Part shown: piece by piece, positions 33,414-42,229 of the stretch
Numbering within the stretch: position 1 is the first letter of the stretch
How the letters are laid out: each line of letters starts with the position of its first letter
Origin: CAZMZF01 sp964570765
Lineage (GTDB): Bacteria; Zixibacteria; MSB-5A5; RBG-16-43-9
Reading direction: 5' to 3'
NCBI GenBank assembly: GCA_964570765.1
Contig: CAZMZF010000010.1
Location: forward strand, 1-64,000
Length of the DNA stretch: 64,000 bases
Position numbers and translations under genes: made by a program
Notes under the pieces: generated by a model
Database searches by the model: none
Told to the model about the DNA's origin: nothing
What the model saw: the letters and a program-made list of their open reading frames with translations, nothing else

Positions 33414-34736
33414 ATGTGGAATAATAATTTGAAGCTCAGAAAATTAGTCTTTCTTATCACAGCGTGGCTTTTTATTTTCTTTGCTCTCCAGGCTTTAGGA
33501 CAGCAGGAGAAGGTTTTGAAGTCGCTTACCCTGCAGAATGCAGAGGTTCATTCGGTTATGAGCTTCTTAGCTGAAGAGGGTAGAACCAATATAGTTGTCG
33601 CTCCTTCAGTATCGGGAACTGTTACCTTGAGTCTAAAAGGTGTTACCTGGAGGCAGGCTTTAGAGATAATCACCAAAACTTACAATTTAGCTACCATAGA
33701 GGAACCAGGTTACATCAGAGTGCTTCCCTTGCAGGATTATCTCAATGAGTTAACCATTACCCAGAAACATCAAGCTGATCAGAAAACCTTGGTCACCCTG
33801 CAAACCGATATAATCTCCGTAAAAAATGGAACAGCCGCTGATTTGATTAAACCTCTTAAAGCCTCTCTTTCCGAAAGAGGGACCGTGGATGTAGATCAAA
33901 GAACGAACTCTCTTATCGTCCGGGATATCCCTGAAAATGTTGCCCGGGCAAAAGAAATGGTTAAGGCCTTAGATAAAGAAACAGACCAGATAAAGATATC
34001 TGCTCAACTTTTAGAAGTGGAAACAGGAACATTAAATGAATTAGGAATTGACTGGTCAGTCATTCCGAGTTTAAAGGGAAGTGCTGATGGGACCATACAT
34101 AGTGAAATGGAAATCAATCAGAAAGGGAACCAGCTCGTAGATGAGGATAAGATTGGTAACTTTACCTACAGTACTGTTCAAAAGGATTTTAACCTGGATG
34201 CAACCGTCTCAGCTATGGTAAAAAGCAATAAAGCCAAGATCGTAGCTCATCCTGAGATTACCACTTTGGATAACAAAGAGGCTTTTATCCAGATGGGTCA
34301 AAAGGTTCCTATCAAACAATTTGATGCCTCCGGAAATACAGTAATAACCTTCGTTGAGGTCGGAACTATCTTAAAGGTTGTTCCTCACATTACCTCGGAA
34401 GGAAGAATATTGATGAAACTAAGACCGGAGAGGAGCTCTTATCAGTATGACGCCAATGGTGTGATTATCAATACAAATAATGCCGAGACCAACGTAGTGG
34501 TGGATGATGGGCAGACCGCAGTGATCGGAGGATTAACCACCCAGGAAGAGACAAAACTCCAGAAAGGTATTCCAATCCTTAAGAACATTCCGTTGTTAGG
34601 ATACCTATTCAGCTACACTAAAAAAGAAGTAGTGAATCATGATTTAGTTATATTTGTTACTCCAACTATAGTTACTAATGAGTTAAAGGGATTAAAGTCC
34701 AGCATGGATACAGGAGTAGGGGCTAAGACCGAATAA
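33414..34736 (+). CDS. pilQ: Type IV pilus secretin PilQ, short form without AMIN domains
   Basis: 440 residues. Signal peptide (to about residue 30), an STN/N0 domain (SLTLQNAEVHSVMSFLAEEG), an N1 secretin domain (ISVKNGTAADLIKPL, DVDQRTNSLIV) and the secretin barrel (VVDDGQTAVIGGL, KGIPILKNIPLLGYLF, VIFVTPTIV). PilQ proteins are usually 600-900 residues with one or two AMIN domains before N0; those are absent here. A strong terminator follows, so pilQ ends the operon. No pilB, pilT, pilC or pilF gene is in the window. Confidence 0.94.
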   Translation: MWNNNLKLRKLVFLITAWLFIFFALQALGQQEKVLKSLTLQNAEVHSVMSFLAEEGRTNIVVAPSVSGTVTLSLKGVTWRQALEIITKTYNLATIEEPGYIRVLPLQDYLNELTITQKHQADQKTLVTLQTDIISVKNGTAADLIKPLKASLSERGTVDVDQRTNSLIVRDIPENVARAKEMVKALDKETDQIKISAQLLEVETGTLNELGIDWSVIPSLKGSADGTIHSEMEINQKGNQLVDEDKIGNFTYSTVQKDFNLDATVSAMVKSNKAKIVAHPEITTLDNKEAFIQMGQKVPIKQFDASGNTVITFVEVGTILKVVPHITSEGRILMKLRPERSSYQYDANGVIINTNNAETNVVVDDGQTAVIGGLTTQEETKLQKGIPILKNIPLLGYLFSYTKKEVVNHDLVIFVTPTIVTNELKGLKSSMDTGVGAKTE

Positions 34737-34758
34737 GACCTAAAGCCATCTTATTTCT

Positions 34759-34800
34759 AAAGGCTTCCTTCTTGAGAGGGAAGCCTTTTTATTTTTTTTT
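34759..34800 (+). terminator. Strong intrinsic terminator after pilQ
   Basis: AAAGGCTTCC pairs perfectly with GGAAGCCTTT around a ten-base loop and is followed by TTATTTTTTTTT. Confidence 0.92.
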
Positions 34801-35387
34801 CGTAGGGGAGGAGCTTGTCCCCTCCCGCTTTTTTATTGATGCATAAATATTAGGGAATGCCGATGCAATTTGAATTTTAGCTTCGGGAATTCTCCCCGTA
34901 GAGGATCTTGAGACTATTCCCGAAGTATCAGAAAGAGCAAGGGAGGGGCTTGTTAATCCTTGCGAAATCCCGTTTTACAAAGTCCTTTTCCATTCATCCT
35001 GTCATTGCCAGGAGTCTCCCACCTTGGTTGGGGGACGACGAAGCAATTCCCTCAGTTCGTAGGGCGAGGCCTCAAGGTATTGTCCGCCAGAGGCGGATTA
35101 GCCTTGCCTTTGCGACCCTGAAAGGGTCGCGCTACGAAAGCTTAAGATCAAACGGATTGATTAATCTTTAGCCTTCGAAGAAAAATGAGTATAGAGTCAC
35201 TTTCAAAAAGTCTACTCTTGATTTATTAAGTTGAATGCTAACTTATCAATAATAAGTAAACAAATTATCAATTTGTCAATTAAAAAGTCCCCAATTTTTA
35301 TTGACAAGTTTCTTATTATATACTAAATTGGTTTAGTTTTAAAACTCTTTTTCCGCAGGATCCAAATTTGGACCGGAGGTTAAGGAA
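34801..35387. repeat. Repeat-filled gap between pilQ and manC
   Basis: 587 bases without a credible gene. In order: a CGTAGGGGAGG...CCCCTCCC hairpin with a T run (34801-34835), a TTCGGGAA...TTCCCGAA structure (34882-34924), a decayed GTCATTGCCA...GCAATTCCC element (35004-35053), CCGCCAGAGGCGG (35086-35098), and a GCGACCCTGAAAGGGTCGC hairpin with CTACGAA (35112-35138), then AT-rich DNA with the manC promoter. Confidence 0.7.
35301..35329 (+). promoter_or_regulatory. Candidate promoter of manC
   Basis: TTGACA, 17 bases, TAAATT, about 58 bases before the TTG start. The TAAATT -10 is the same as at 26291 and 51052. Confidence 0.5.
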
Positions 35388-36467
35388 TTGAACTATGCAG
35401 TGATTTTAGCTGGGGGGAAGGGGGAGAGGTTCTGGCCTCTTTCCCGGGTAGGGCGCCCCAAACAACTGTTAGAGATAACCTCAAATAAAACCATGCTCCA
35501 GGAAACTATTGATCGGGTAAGCGACTTTATTACCATAGAGAAAACCCTCATTGTTACTGGAGAAAATTTAAAAGATATTATACTGGATAAGGTTAAACTG
35601 TTGAAGGAGAATAACCTCTTAATTGAGCCAGAGGTCAGGAATACCTGTCTGGCTATAGGAGTTGCGGCAGTTCATCTTAAAAACATCAATCCTTCTGCTA
35701 CAATGATAGTCCTATCCTCTGACCACTATATTCAGAGCAAAGAGAAGTTGCAAAAAGTGTTAAAAGTTGGCTCAGAAGTGGCCAATCAAGGAGAATATCT
35801 CATAACCATAGGTATAATCCCTACGAGAGCTGAGACAGCTTACGGATATATTGAGTTTTCAGACCTCTTTACTACTATAGAAGACATACCGGTTTACCGG
35901 ATTAACCGTTTTAAGGAGAAGCCAAACCGCATGACAGCTCAGAAATATTATTATGATCGAAAACATCTCTGGAACAGCGGTATATTTATCTGGACTGCAG
36001 ATACAATCCTTAAAACATTGCAAAGACATATGCCTGATCTTTATCGTGAATTAGATCTATATGCTAAGGAGATAGGTACAAAGAATCAGGTGCAGGCACT
36101 GAGAACCTTATATTCAAAAGCTGAAAATATCTCTATCGATTGTGCAGTTCTGGAAAAAGCAGATAATGTTTTGACCATAAAAGCGGATTTAATCTGGGAC
36201 GATATCGGTTCCTGGTTGGCTTTAGAACGGATTAAGGAAAGAGATCGGGAGAATAATGTGATCATAGGAAAAGCGCAAGTGACAAGCACGTATGAAACCA
36301 CCATCGTCAATGATGGGCCAGGTATAATCGCAACCTTAGGGGTTTCTGATCTGGTTATCGTTAGAACCGGTGATATTGTTTTTGTAGCCCATAAGACCAA
36401 AGCTCAGGATATTAAAGAATTACTTCAGAAGTTTGCCTCAGATAAAAATATGGGTGAATATCTCTAA
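35388..36467 (+). CDS. manC: Mannose-1-phosphate guanylyltransferase
   Basis: 359 residues, makes GDP-mannose from GTP and mannose 1-phosphate. Seen: ILAGGKGERFWPLSRVGRPKQ, EPEVRNTCLAIG, VLSSDHYI, RFKEKPN, LWNSGIFIW and DLIWDDIGSW. It lacks the C-terminal phosphomannose isomerase domain of the fused type. TTG start, supported by AGGTTAAGGA immediately upstream and the lack of any in-frame ATG nearby. GDP-mannose could feed surface glycans. The 3' end overlaps the next gene. Confidence 0.93.
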   Translation: MNYAVILAGGKGERFWPLSRVGRPKQLLEITSNKTMLQETIDRVSDFITIEKTLIVTGENLKDIILDKVKLLKENNLLIEPEVRNTCLAIGVAAVHLKNINPSATMIVLSSDHYIQSKEKLQKVLKVGSEVANQGEYLITIGIIPTRAETAYGYIEFSDLFTTIEDIPVYRINRFKEKPNRMTAQKYYYDRKHLWNSGIFIWTADTILKTLQRHMPDLYRELDLYAKEIGTKNQVQALRTLYSKAENISIDCAVLEKADNVLTIKADLIWDDIGSWLALERIKERDRENNVIIGKAQVTSTYETTIVNDGPGIIATLGVSDLVIVRTGDIVFVAHKTKAQDIKELLQKFASDKNMGEYL

Positions 36468-37140
36468 AGACCAGTTTATTTCTGCGGTGAAAAAAACTGA
36501 GATTTTAAAGCTCTATAAGGAAAAACAGCTAAAGAAAATACTCCGCCAGGCAACCGAGGTTATTAAAAAAGGTGGGGTGGTAGCATTTCCCACAGAAACA
36601 GTTTATGCCTTAGGGGCAGACGCAATGAACAAGGATGCCGTGAAAAAGATTTTCCGTTTAAAAAAAAGAGAAGCTAACAAACCAATTGCCATCTTTCTTT
36701 TAAAACCGGAAGAGTTGAGCAAATTCGTTAAGGTTGTAACTTCTCCAGCTAAAAGATTGATGAAAAATTTTTGGCCCGGACCTTTAACTTTAATCTTTAA
36801 ATCAAAACCTGGAAAGCTTACTCATCTGATCGGGAAGGAGGAGAAAATAGGGATAAGGGTTTCTTCTTCAAAGATAGTCCAATCTCTTCTACGCCAAACC
36901 AGAACACTTCTTACCGCCACCAGCGCTAATTTGTCAGGACTAAAAGGATCGCTTTCCGCTTTTGAAGTCTTAGAAGATTTTGGCGGGAAAATAGCGCTTA
37001 TCTTAGATGGAGGTCCTTCAGAGGAAGTTGCTCCCTCAAGCGTAGTTGATGTCTGCGGAGATGTGCCAATTCTAATTAGAGAAGGGCGTATTTCTTTTGA
37101 GGAAATAAAAAAAGTAGCTCCTGAGTCAAAAAGAAAATAA
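36454..37140 (+). CDS. tsaC: Threonylcarbamoyl-AMP synthase, Sua5/YrdC family
   Basis: About 228 residues; YrdC-type enzyme of the t6A tRNA modification pathway, making threonylcarbamoyl-AMP from threonine, bicarbonate and ATP. Seen: GGVVAFPTETVYALGADA, KKREANKPIAIF, WPGPLTLIF, and TSANLSG. Length matches the short form lacking the extra Sua5 domain. Start uncertain: in-frame TTG at 36433, GTG at 36454 and GTG at 36487 are all possible and none has a clear ribosome-binding site; it overlaps manC in the first two cases. The YwlE-like phosphatase follows at once, a pairing also seen in Bacillus. Confidence 0.9.
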   Translation: MNISKDQFISAVKKTEILKLYKEKQLKKILRQATEVIKKGGVVAFPTETVYALGADAMNKDAVKKIFRLKKREANKPIAIFLLKPEELSKFVKVVTSPAKRLMKNFWPGPLTLIFKSKPGKLTHLIGKEEKIGIRVSSSKIVQSLLRQTRTLLTATSANLSGLKGSLSAFEVLEDFGGKIALILDGGPSEEVAPSSVVDVCGDVPILIREGRISFEEIKKVAPESKRK

Positions 37141-37157
37141 TAAATTGCACAATAGAT

Positions 37158-37667
37158 ATGGAAAACAAGAAATCTGAATTTAAAATTTTATTGGTCTGCA
37201 CTGGAAATACCTGTCGCAGCCCAATGGCAGAAGGGATCTTAAAAAAAATCTTAGTTGAAAGAGGAATAGATGATATAAGGGTGAGCTCAGCCGGAACTTC
37301 TGCTCTGGACGGTTACCCGGCTGCATTATTTACAATCGAAGCTACAAAAGTCTGGGATATAGATTTAAAGGAGCATTACTCCAGAAAACTTATTCTGGAT
37401 ATGTTGAAAGAATCAGACCTGATCCTGGTTATGTCTAAAGAACATTTAAAACATATCGAGAAGATGGATCGAAGATCTTTGGAGAAAAGTTATCTGCTGA
37501 AAGCTTTTCCTCTTAAAAATGAAGATGATAATTTAGCCATTAAAGACCCGATTGGCTGTTCCTTAGAAGAATATAACCAATGTTTTTTGGAATTAGATGA
37601 GGAGATTAAGAGAATCCTTCCTGAAATTATCAAGCTCTACGAGAAAAAAAATGAGAAAGAAGAATAA
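37158..37667 (+). CDS. Low-molecular-weight phosphatase, YwlE-like (probable protein-arginine phosphatase)
   Basis: 169 residues. The P-loop is VCTGNTCRSPMAEG, with the Cys-x5-Arg phosphatase signature and the general acid in DPIGCSLEEY. The Thr before the second Cys (CTGNTCR) is the residue associated with phosphoarginine specificity in YwlE; tyrosine phosphatases of the fold usually have Ile (CLGNICR). It sits beside the Sua5 gene, as ywlE sits near ywlC in Bacillus subtilis. No McsB arginine kinase is in the window. It overlaps the next gene by 17 bases. Confidence 0.85.
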   Translation: MENKKSEFKILLVCTGNTCRSPMAEGILKKILVERGIDDIRVSSAGTSALDGYPAALFTIEATKVWDIDLKEHYSRKLILDMLKESDLILVMSKEHLKHIEKMDRRSLEKSYLLKAFPLKNEDDNLAIKDPIGCSLEEYNQCFLELDEEIKRILPEIIKLYEKKNEKEE

Positions 37668-38601
37668 AACTTCTATTCTTGTAGAATCCGTTATTCTATC
37701 TTTACTTTTAATTCTCATCTTTATACCAGAATCTTTTAAGGATATGGAAGCTCAAGAGGTTAAAGGAGAAAATTCAGAATTGAAAGATACTCTTAGATTG
37801 AGAGATACTCTCATGGAAACTCAAGAAGTCGAGAGAGAAAGCTTAGGCTTGATCGATACTCTTAAGTTTAAAGATACCCTTTCGGTTCCTATGGTGAAGG
37901 ACACTTTAAAAACAGAAAGGAAAGTAACTAACCTTTCATTTGGAGTAGGGGAAAAGTTAGAGTTTAAAGTCAGGTGGGGACCTATCAAAGCCGGTAATGC
38001 AACTATGGAGATAACCGAAACCATAGAATTCCAGGGGAAAAAATGTTTCAGAGTTGTCTCCACCGCTGGATCTAGTAAGTTCTTCTCCGCTTTCTTTAAG
38101 GTTAGAGATCGCGTGGAATCTTATATAGATAAAGAGGGACTTTATTCACTCCATTTTGAAAAACATATAAGGGAGGGTAAATTCAAAGCAGATAAATTTG
38201 TGGATTTTGATCAACAAAATCATTTAGCCATAGCCGGAAATGATACCATACCGGTCCCGCCTTTTGTTCAGGATGTTCTCTCAGCATTATATTATGTTCG
38301 AACTCAGCAGTTAGAGGTAGGAAAATCTTTATTTGTGGACAATCACACGGATAAAAAAAACTACCCTTTAGAGGTGAAAGTTTTAAAAAAAGAAAGAGTA
38401 GAAGTGGATGCTGGGACTTTCGATTGCCTGGTGGTTCAGCCAATCCTGCAGGCGGCAGGAGTTTTTGAGCAGAAAGGTACCTTAACTGTCTGGCTAACTG
38501 ATGACCAGAAGAAAATGCCAGTTCAGATGAAAAGCAAGGTTGCTATCGGCTCCATAACCACAGAGCTTAAAGATTATCGTCTGGGAAGGGCAGGAGAATA
38601 A
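37651..38601 (+). CDS. DUF3108 exported protein
   Basis: 316 residues from the ATG at 37651; longer in-frame starts lie within the phosphatase gene. An N-terminal signal-anchor (about residues 7-27) is followed by a low-complexity stretch with six DTL repeats (about 45-95). The DUF3108 domain follows (GEKLEFKVRWGPIKAGNATMEI, FRVVSTAGSSKFFSAFFKVRDRVESYID, GKSLFVDNHTDKKNYPLEV). DUF3108 proteins are predicted periplasmic or outer-membrane-facing beta proteins of unknown function. It overlaps the upstream phosphatase gene and lies 5 bases before the next gene. Confidence 0.8.
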   Translation: MRKKNKTSILVESVILSLLLILIFIPESFKDMEAQEVKGENSELKDTLRLRDTLMETQEVERESLGLIDTLKFKDTLSVPMVKDTLKTERKVTNLSFGVGEKLEFKVRWGPIKAGNATMEITETIEFQGKKCFRVVSTAGSSKFFSAFFKVRDRVESYIDKEGLYSLHFEKHIREGKFKADKFVDFDQQNHLAIAGNDTIPVPPFVQDVLSALYYVRTQQLEVGKSLFVDNHTDKKNYPLEVKVLKKERVEVDAGTFDCLVVQPILQAAGVFEQKGTLTVWLTDDQKKMPVQMKSKVAIGSITTELKDYRLGRAGE

Positions 38602-38606
38602 TAAAA

Positions 38607-39554
38607 ATGTCTCTTTATAAGCAAATCGATCTTACTAAGATCAAAACTATTTCCATCTCAGTAAGAAAAAGTAAATCTCTGGTGAAAGACTTTGCACAAC
38701 CAACCTCCAATATGGAAGGTATAGAGGATTTTTTGATTAGATTACCCAACTACTTGAAATCCAACGACTTCAAGGCATTACTTAAAGCTATTAATCAAGC
38801 TAAAATAAAAAACAAGCCCGTGATTTTTATGTTCGGAGCTCATATAGTCAAATTAGGACTTTCACCAATTGTAATAGATTTGATGAAAAACAAGTTTATC
38901 AGTTTTCTTTCAACCAATGGAGCAGGAGCAATCCATGATTTCGAAATAGCAGTTTGGGGAAAAACATCTGAGCAGGTAGAAGAAGGTTTAAAAAAGGGGA
39001 GTTTTGGGATGGTAGAGGAAACCTCCAGGCTATTTAATCAGATTTCAAAATATGCGGTTAAAACCGACCAGGGATTAGGTGAGAGCACAGGCGAGTATCT
39101 GATCAAGAACAAAGCTAAGTTCAGAAAATATAGCCTTCTTGCCACAGCTCATCAGTTAAAAATTCCGGTTACCGTACATATAGGTATAGGGACAGATATC
39201 GTTCATCAATCCCCGTATTTTGACCCGGCTGCAACCGGTGAAGCTACTTTTACTGATTTTAAAATCTTAGCGGACGAGCTCTCAAGATTAAATAATGGCG
39301 GCGTAGTTCTGCATTTTGGCTCAGCCGTAATCCTTCCTGAAGTTTTTCTAAAAGCTTTATCCGTAGCACGCAACATTAAAGGGAAGGTGGAAAATTTCAC
39401 CACTGCTAATTTCGATATGATCCAGCATTATCGTCCTAATATGAACGTGGTCTTAAGGCCTACTCAAAATAGTGGCAAGGGATACTCTTTTACCGGTCAC
39501 CACGAGATTATGTTGCCTCTTTTAGCCTGGTCTTTAAAAGGAAGTGAGAAGTGA
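38607..39554 (+). CDS. Deoxyhypusine-synthase-like protein of unknown function
   Basis: 315 residues, soluble. Segments FMFGAHIVKLGLSP, FLSTNGAGAIHDFEIA, HIGIGTDIVHQSP, NNGGVVLHFGSAVILPEVFLKA and GHHEIMLPLLAWSL recall the NAD-binding fold of the deoxyhypusine/homospermidine synthase group. The catalytic lysine region of true deoxyhypusine synthase is not recognisable, and bacteria lack eIF5A. I infer an NAD-dependent or polyamine-related enzyme with low certainty. It sits between the DUF3108 gene and ftcD; repeats fill the 116 bases downstream. Confidence 0.5.
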   Translation: MSLYKQIDLTKIKTISISVRKSKSLVKDFAQPTSNMEGIEDFLIRLPNYLKSNDFKALLKAINQAKIKNKPVIFMFGAHIVKLGLSPIVIDLMKNKFISFLSTNGAGAIHDFEIAVWGKTSEQVEEGLKKGSFGMVEETSRLFNQISKYAVKTDQGLGESTGEYLIKNKAKFRKYSLLATAHQLKIPVTVHIGIGTDIVHQSPYFDPAATGEATFTDFKILADELSRLNNGGVVLHFGSAVILPEVFLKALSVARNIKGKVENFTTANFDMIQHYRPNMNVVLRPTQNSGKGYSFTGHHEIMLPLLAWSLKGSEK

Positions 39555-39670
39555 GACGTAAAATGTGAGAAGAGATAAACTGGAGTGTAAAACTTTAGTT
39601 TTACCGGTATAATTCTAATAAACCTTAAGGTTTATACTCCATTCGAAAATAAAAAGGAAAGGATATTAGA

Positions 39671-41194
39671 ATGGCAAGGTTAGTCGAATGTGTTCCCAAT
39701 TTCAGCGAAGGGAGAAGAGCTGAAGTGATCGAGGCTATTTTAGCTGAGATCAAATCAGTTGAAGGGGTGATGCTTTTAGACAGGGAGATGGATAAAGACC
39801 ATAACCGAGCAGTTATTACCCTGGTAGGAGGTCCTCAAGAGGTTAAAAATGCCGCTTTTAAAGCTATAGCTAAAGCATCACAGTTGATAGACATGGATCA
39901 ACATAAAGGGGAACATCCCCGGATGGGGGCTACAGATGTAGTTCCCTTTGTCCCTATATCCGGAGTAACTATGGATGATTGTATAAGTTTAGCTAAAGAG
40001 TTAGGTAAAGAGGTAGGGGAGAAACTGGGAATACCAGTTTATCTTTACGAAGCCGCTGCTACTCGTCCGGAAAGAGTGAACTTAGCTGAGGTGCGCAAAG
40101 GAGAATATGAAGGGCTAAAAAAGGAGATAGAAACCAACCCGGAAAGAAAGCCAGATTTTGGGCCCTCTAAACTATCTAAAGCTGGTGCAACCGCTATCGG
40201 AGCAAGAATGCCGTTGATTGCATTTAATGTTTATTTAGGAACCAGGGATATAAGCATAGCCAGAAAAATAGCTAAAGGAATCAGGTTTTCCACTGGAGGG
40301 TTTAGATATATCAAAGCCTTGGGGTTTGAGATTAAAGAGCGGGGTTTGGTGCAGGTTTCAATGAATTTAGTCAACTATAAAGAATCCCCTATCTTCAGAG
40401 TATTTGAGGTAATTAAAAAAGAGGCAGAAAGATACTCAGTTCCGGTTATCTCCAGCGAGATCGTGGGTTTAACCCCGATGGAAGTCCTCCTGGATGTTTC
40501 TGATTATTACCTGAAACTGGAAAATTTTAAAAAAGATCAGATCTTAGAAGATAAACTGATGGCTTTTGCCGAAAAACACAAGTCTGGTCTTTCTGATTTT
40601 ATGGATGAAGTATCTGCAGGCACACCTGTGCCAGGAGGAGGGAGTGTGGCTGCCTCCTCCGGTGCTATGGGAGCGAGTTTAGTTTCGATGGTTTGCAGGC
40701 TAACTATTGGAAAGAAAAAATATGAGGATTTTGAAGAGGAGCTTAAAAAAGTCTTAGATGAATCAGAGAAACTTCGCAAGGAATTGAAAGAGTTAATCAT
40801 AAAAGATGGCGAGAGTTTTCTCAAAGTATTAGACAGTTTTAAACTATCCCAGAACACACCTGAAGAACAAAATAGACGGCTGGTAGCCATTCAGGAAGCT
40901 TACAAAGAGGCAGCCTTAGTACCTTTTAAAACTATGGAAAAGTCCTTAGAGGTGTTAAAGCTCAGTCGGGTTGCAGTAGAGAAGGGAAATGTCAATACCG
41001 TAAGTGACGTTGGCGCCTCAGCCCTTATGGCTAAAAGTGCATTAGAGGGAGCGCTTTTGAACGTTAAGATAAATCTTAAATCAATAGAGGATCACCAATT
41101 CGTTACCGGTCTAAGAGAAAAAACAGAATTGATACTTTTAGAAGCTAACAAACTCAAAGAAGAGATCGACAGACTTTTGCAGGAGAAATTATAA
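39671..41194 (+). CDS. ftcD: Bifunctional glutamate formimidoyltransferase / formimidoyl-THF cyclodeaminase
   Basis: 507 residues with two fused domains. Residues 1-290 are the formiminotransferase (ECVPNFSEGRR, catalytic His82 in KGEHPRMGATDVVPFVP, TRPERVNLAEVRKGEYEGL). Residues about 310-500 are the all-helical cyclodeaminase (FMDEVSAGTPVPGGGSVAAS). The protein moves the formimino group of the histidine breakdown product to tetrahydrofolate and deaminates it. The fused form is known from animals and some bacteria; separate genes are common elsewhere. No hut genes are near. AAAGGA precedes the ATG, and the PHP gene starts immediately after the stop. Confidence 0.93.
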   Translation: MARLVECVPNFSEGRRAEVIEAILAEIKSVEGVMLLDREMDKDHNRAVITLVGGPQEVKNAAFKAIAKASQLIDMDQHKGEHPRMGATDVVPFVPISGVTMDDCISLAKELGKEVGEKLGIPVYLYEAAATRPERVNLAEVRKGEYEGLKKEIETNPERKPDFGPSKLSKAGATAIGARMPLIAFNVYLGTRDISIARKIAKGIRFSTGGFRYIKALGFEIKERGLVQVSMNLVNYKESPIFRVFEVIKKEAERYSVPVISSEIVGLTPMEVLLDVSDYYLKLENFKKDQILEDKLMAFAEKHKSGLSDFMDEVSAGTPVPGGGSVAASSGAMGASLVSMVCRLTIGKKKYEDFEEELKKVLDESEKLRKELKELIIKDGESFLKVLDSFKLSQNTPEEQNRRLVAIQEAYKEAALVPFKTMEKSLEVLKLSRVAVEKGNVNTVSDVGASALMAKSALEGALLNVKINLKSIEDHQFVTGLREKTELILLEANKLKEEIDRLLQEKL

Positions 41195-42028
41195 GTGGAG
41201 AAAAGGTATGTAGATTTACACATTCACACCACTGCTTCAGATGGTCTTCTGACACCTGAAAAGGTGATAGAATTTGCTCAGGAGTTAAATTTTTCAGCTA
41301 TTGCTATCGCAGACCATGACACCGTAGATGGATATGAAAGTGCAAAACAAAAAGCAGAGGATTCAGGAATAGAGTTGATCCCCGCAGTGGAATTAAGCAT
41401 AGCTTATAAAGGAATGGATTTTCATCTTTTAGGATATTTGATAGACTGTCAAGATTCAGGATTTAAAAAGAAGATCGAAAATTTCAGAGAGGAGAGGCTA
41501 ATAAGAGGGGAGAAGATGGTGGAGAAATTGAATGAGTTAGGGATAGCTCTTCGTATGGATACAGTTAAGACTATAGCCAGAGGCGCTTCCGTAGGCAGGC
41601 CACATTTGGCAGATGCCTTGCTTAAGGAGGAATATGTAAAGACGTACAATGAAGCCTTTGCCCGTTATTTAGGTTATCATGCTCCAGCCTATGTTCCGAA
41701 AAAATATTTAACTCCGGAGGAAGGGGTAGAGTTGATTCATAAGGTTAAAGGGCTTGCTATCTTAGCCCATCCAGGCACTTCTCATCAGGATGAGCTTATC
41801 CCTGATTTTATGGAAATGGGAATAGATGGGATCGAAGCTTACCATTCGCAGTATGACCGTTTTCAGACCAATAAGTACATCAATCTGGCTAAAAAATTTG
41901 GCTTGATTTATACTGGTGGCTCGGACTGTCATGGTAGGGGGGATTTGATTTTGATAGGGAAGGTCAAAGTCCCTTACCGCTGTCTGGAGATGTTAAAAGA
42001 AGCTAAAAAAAGGAAGTTTAAAGATTAA
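41195..42028 (+). CDS. PHP-domain metal-dependent phosphoesterase
   Basis: 277 residues, cytosolic PHP fold of the YciV/RNase AM type. Metal ligands appear in VDLHIHTTASDG, IADHDTVDGYE, AILAHPGT and GGSDCHG. It probably hydrolyses small phosphoesters or 5' ends of nucleic acid; the substrate is not known here. GTG start directly after the ftcD TAA, with AGGAG in the ftcD end, so the two are probably co-translated. A second PHP protein lies at 49.8 kb. Confidence 0.88.
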   Translation: MEKRYVDLHIHTTASDGLLTPEKVIEFAQELNFSAIAIADHDTVDGYESAKQKAEDSGIELIPAVELSIAYKGMDFHLLGYLIDCQDSGFKKKIENFREERLIRGEKMVEKLNELGIALRMDTVKTIARGASVGRPHLADALLKEEYVKTYNEAFARYLGYHAPAYVPKKYLTPEEGVELIHKVKGLAILAHPGTSHQDELIPDFMEMGIDGIEAYHSQYDRFQTNKYINLAKKFGLIYTGGSDCHGRGDLILIGKVKVPYRCLEMLKEAKKRKFKD

Positions 42029-42034
42029 AAGAGA

Positions 42035-42200
42035 TGTCACTCTGAGCGGGGCGAAGGGTTTAAGATTCTTCTGCCCGTAGGGGATCAGAATGACTAAAGT
42101 TCACAGCTAAATGTAGGTCAAGCATGTCCCGTCTTTGACGGGATTGCTTGACGAAATAGAAACAATGTGTCGACCAGTCCGTTAGACATGGTCGACCTAC
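42035..42200. repeat. TCATTCTGAGCG-type element followed by a GTAGGTCAAGCA element
   Basis: First a decayed TGTCACTCTGAGCG...CAGAATGAC unit (42035-42095), bounded by inverted GTCA(T/C)TCTG/CAGAATGAC ends. Then GTAGGTCAAGCATGTCCCG...GCTTGACG (42113-42153), and GTCGACCA...TGGTCGAC plus CTAC (42169-42200). The last two together recur at 57849-57918. The repeat precedes the metalloprotease gene and gives it a spurious longer reading frame. Confidence 0.75.
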
Positions 42201-42229
42201 TTTGCTATAAAAAACAGAAAGGAGATAAA

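Noticed and set aside
34908..35171. 87-residue + strand frame between pilQ and manC
   Set aside because: It is made of repeat DNA (GTCATTGCCAGG..., CCGCCAGAGGCGG, GGGTCGC hairpin), has no ribosome-binding site and no recognisable protein pattern.
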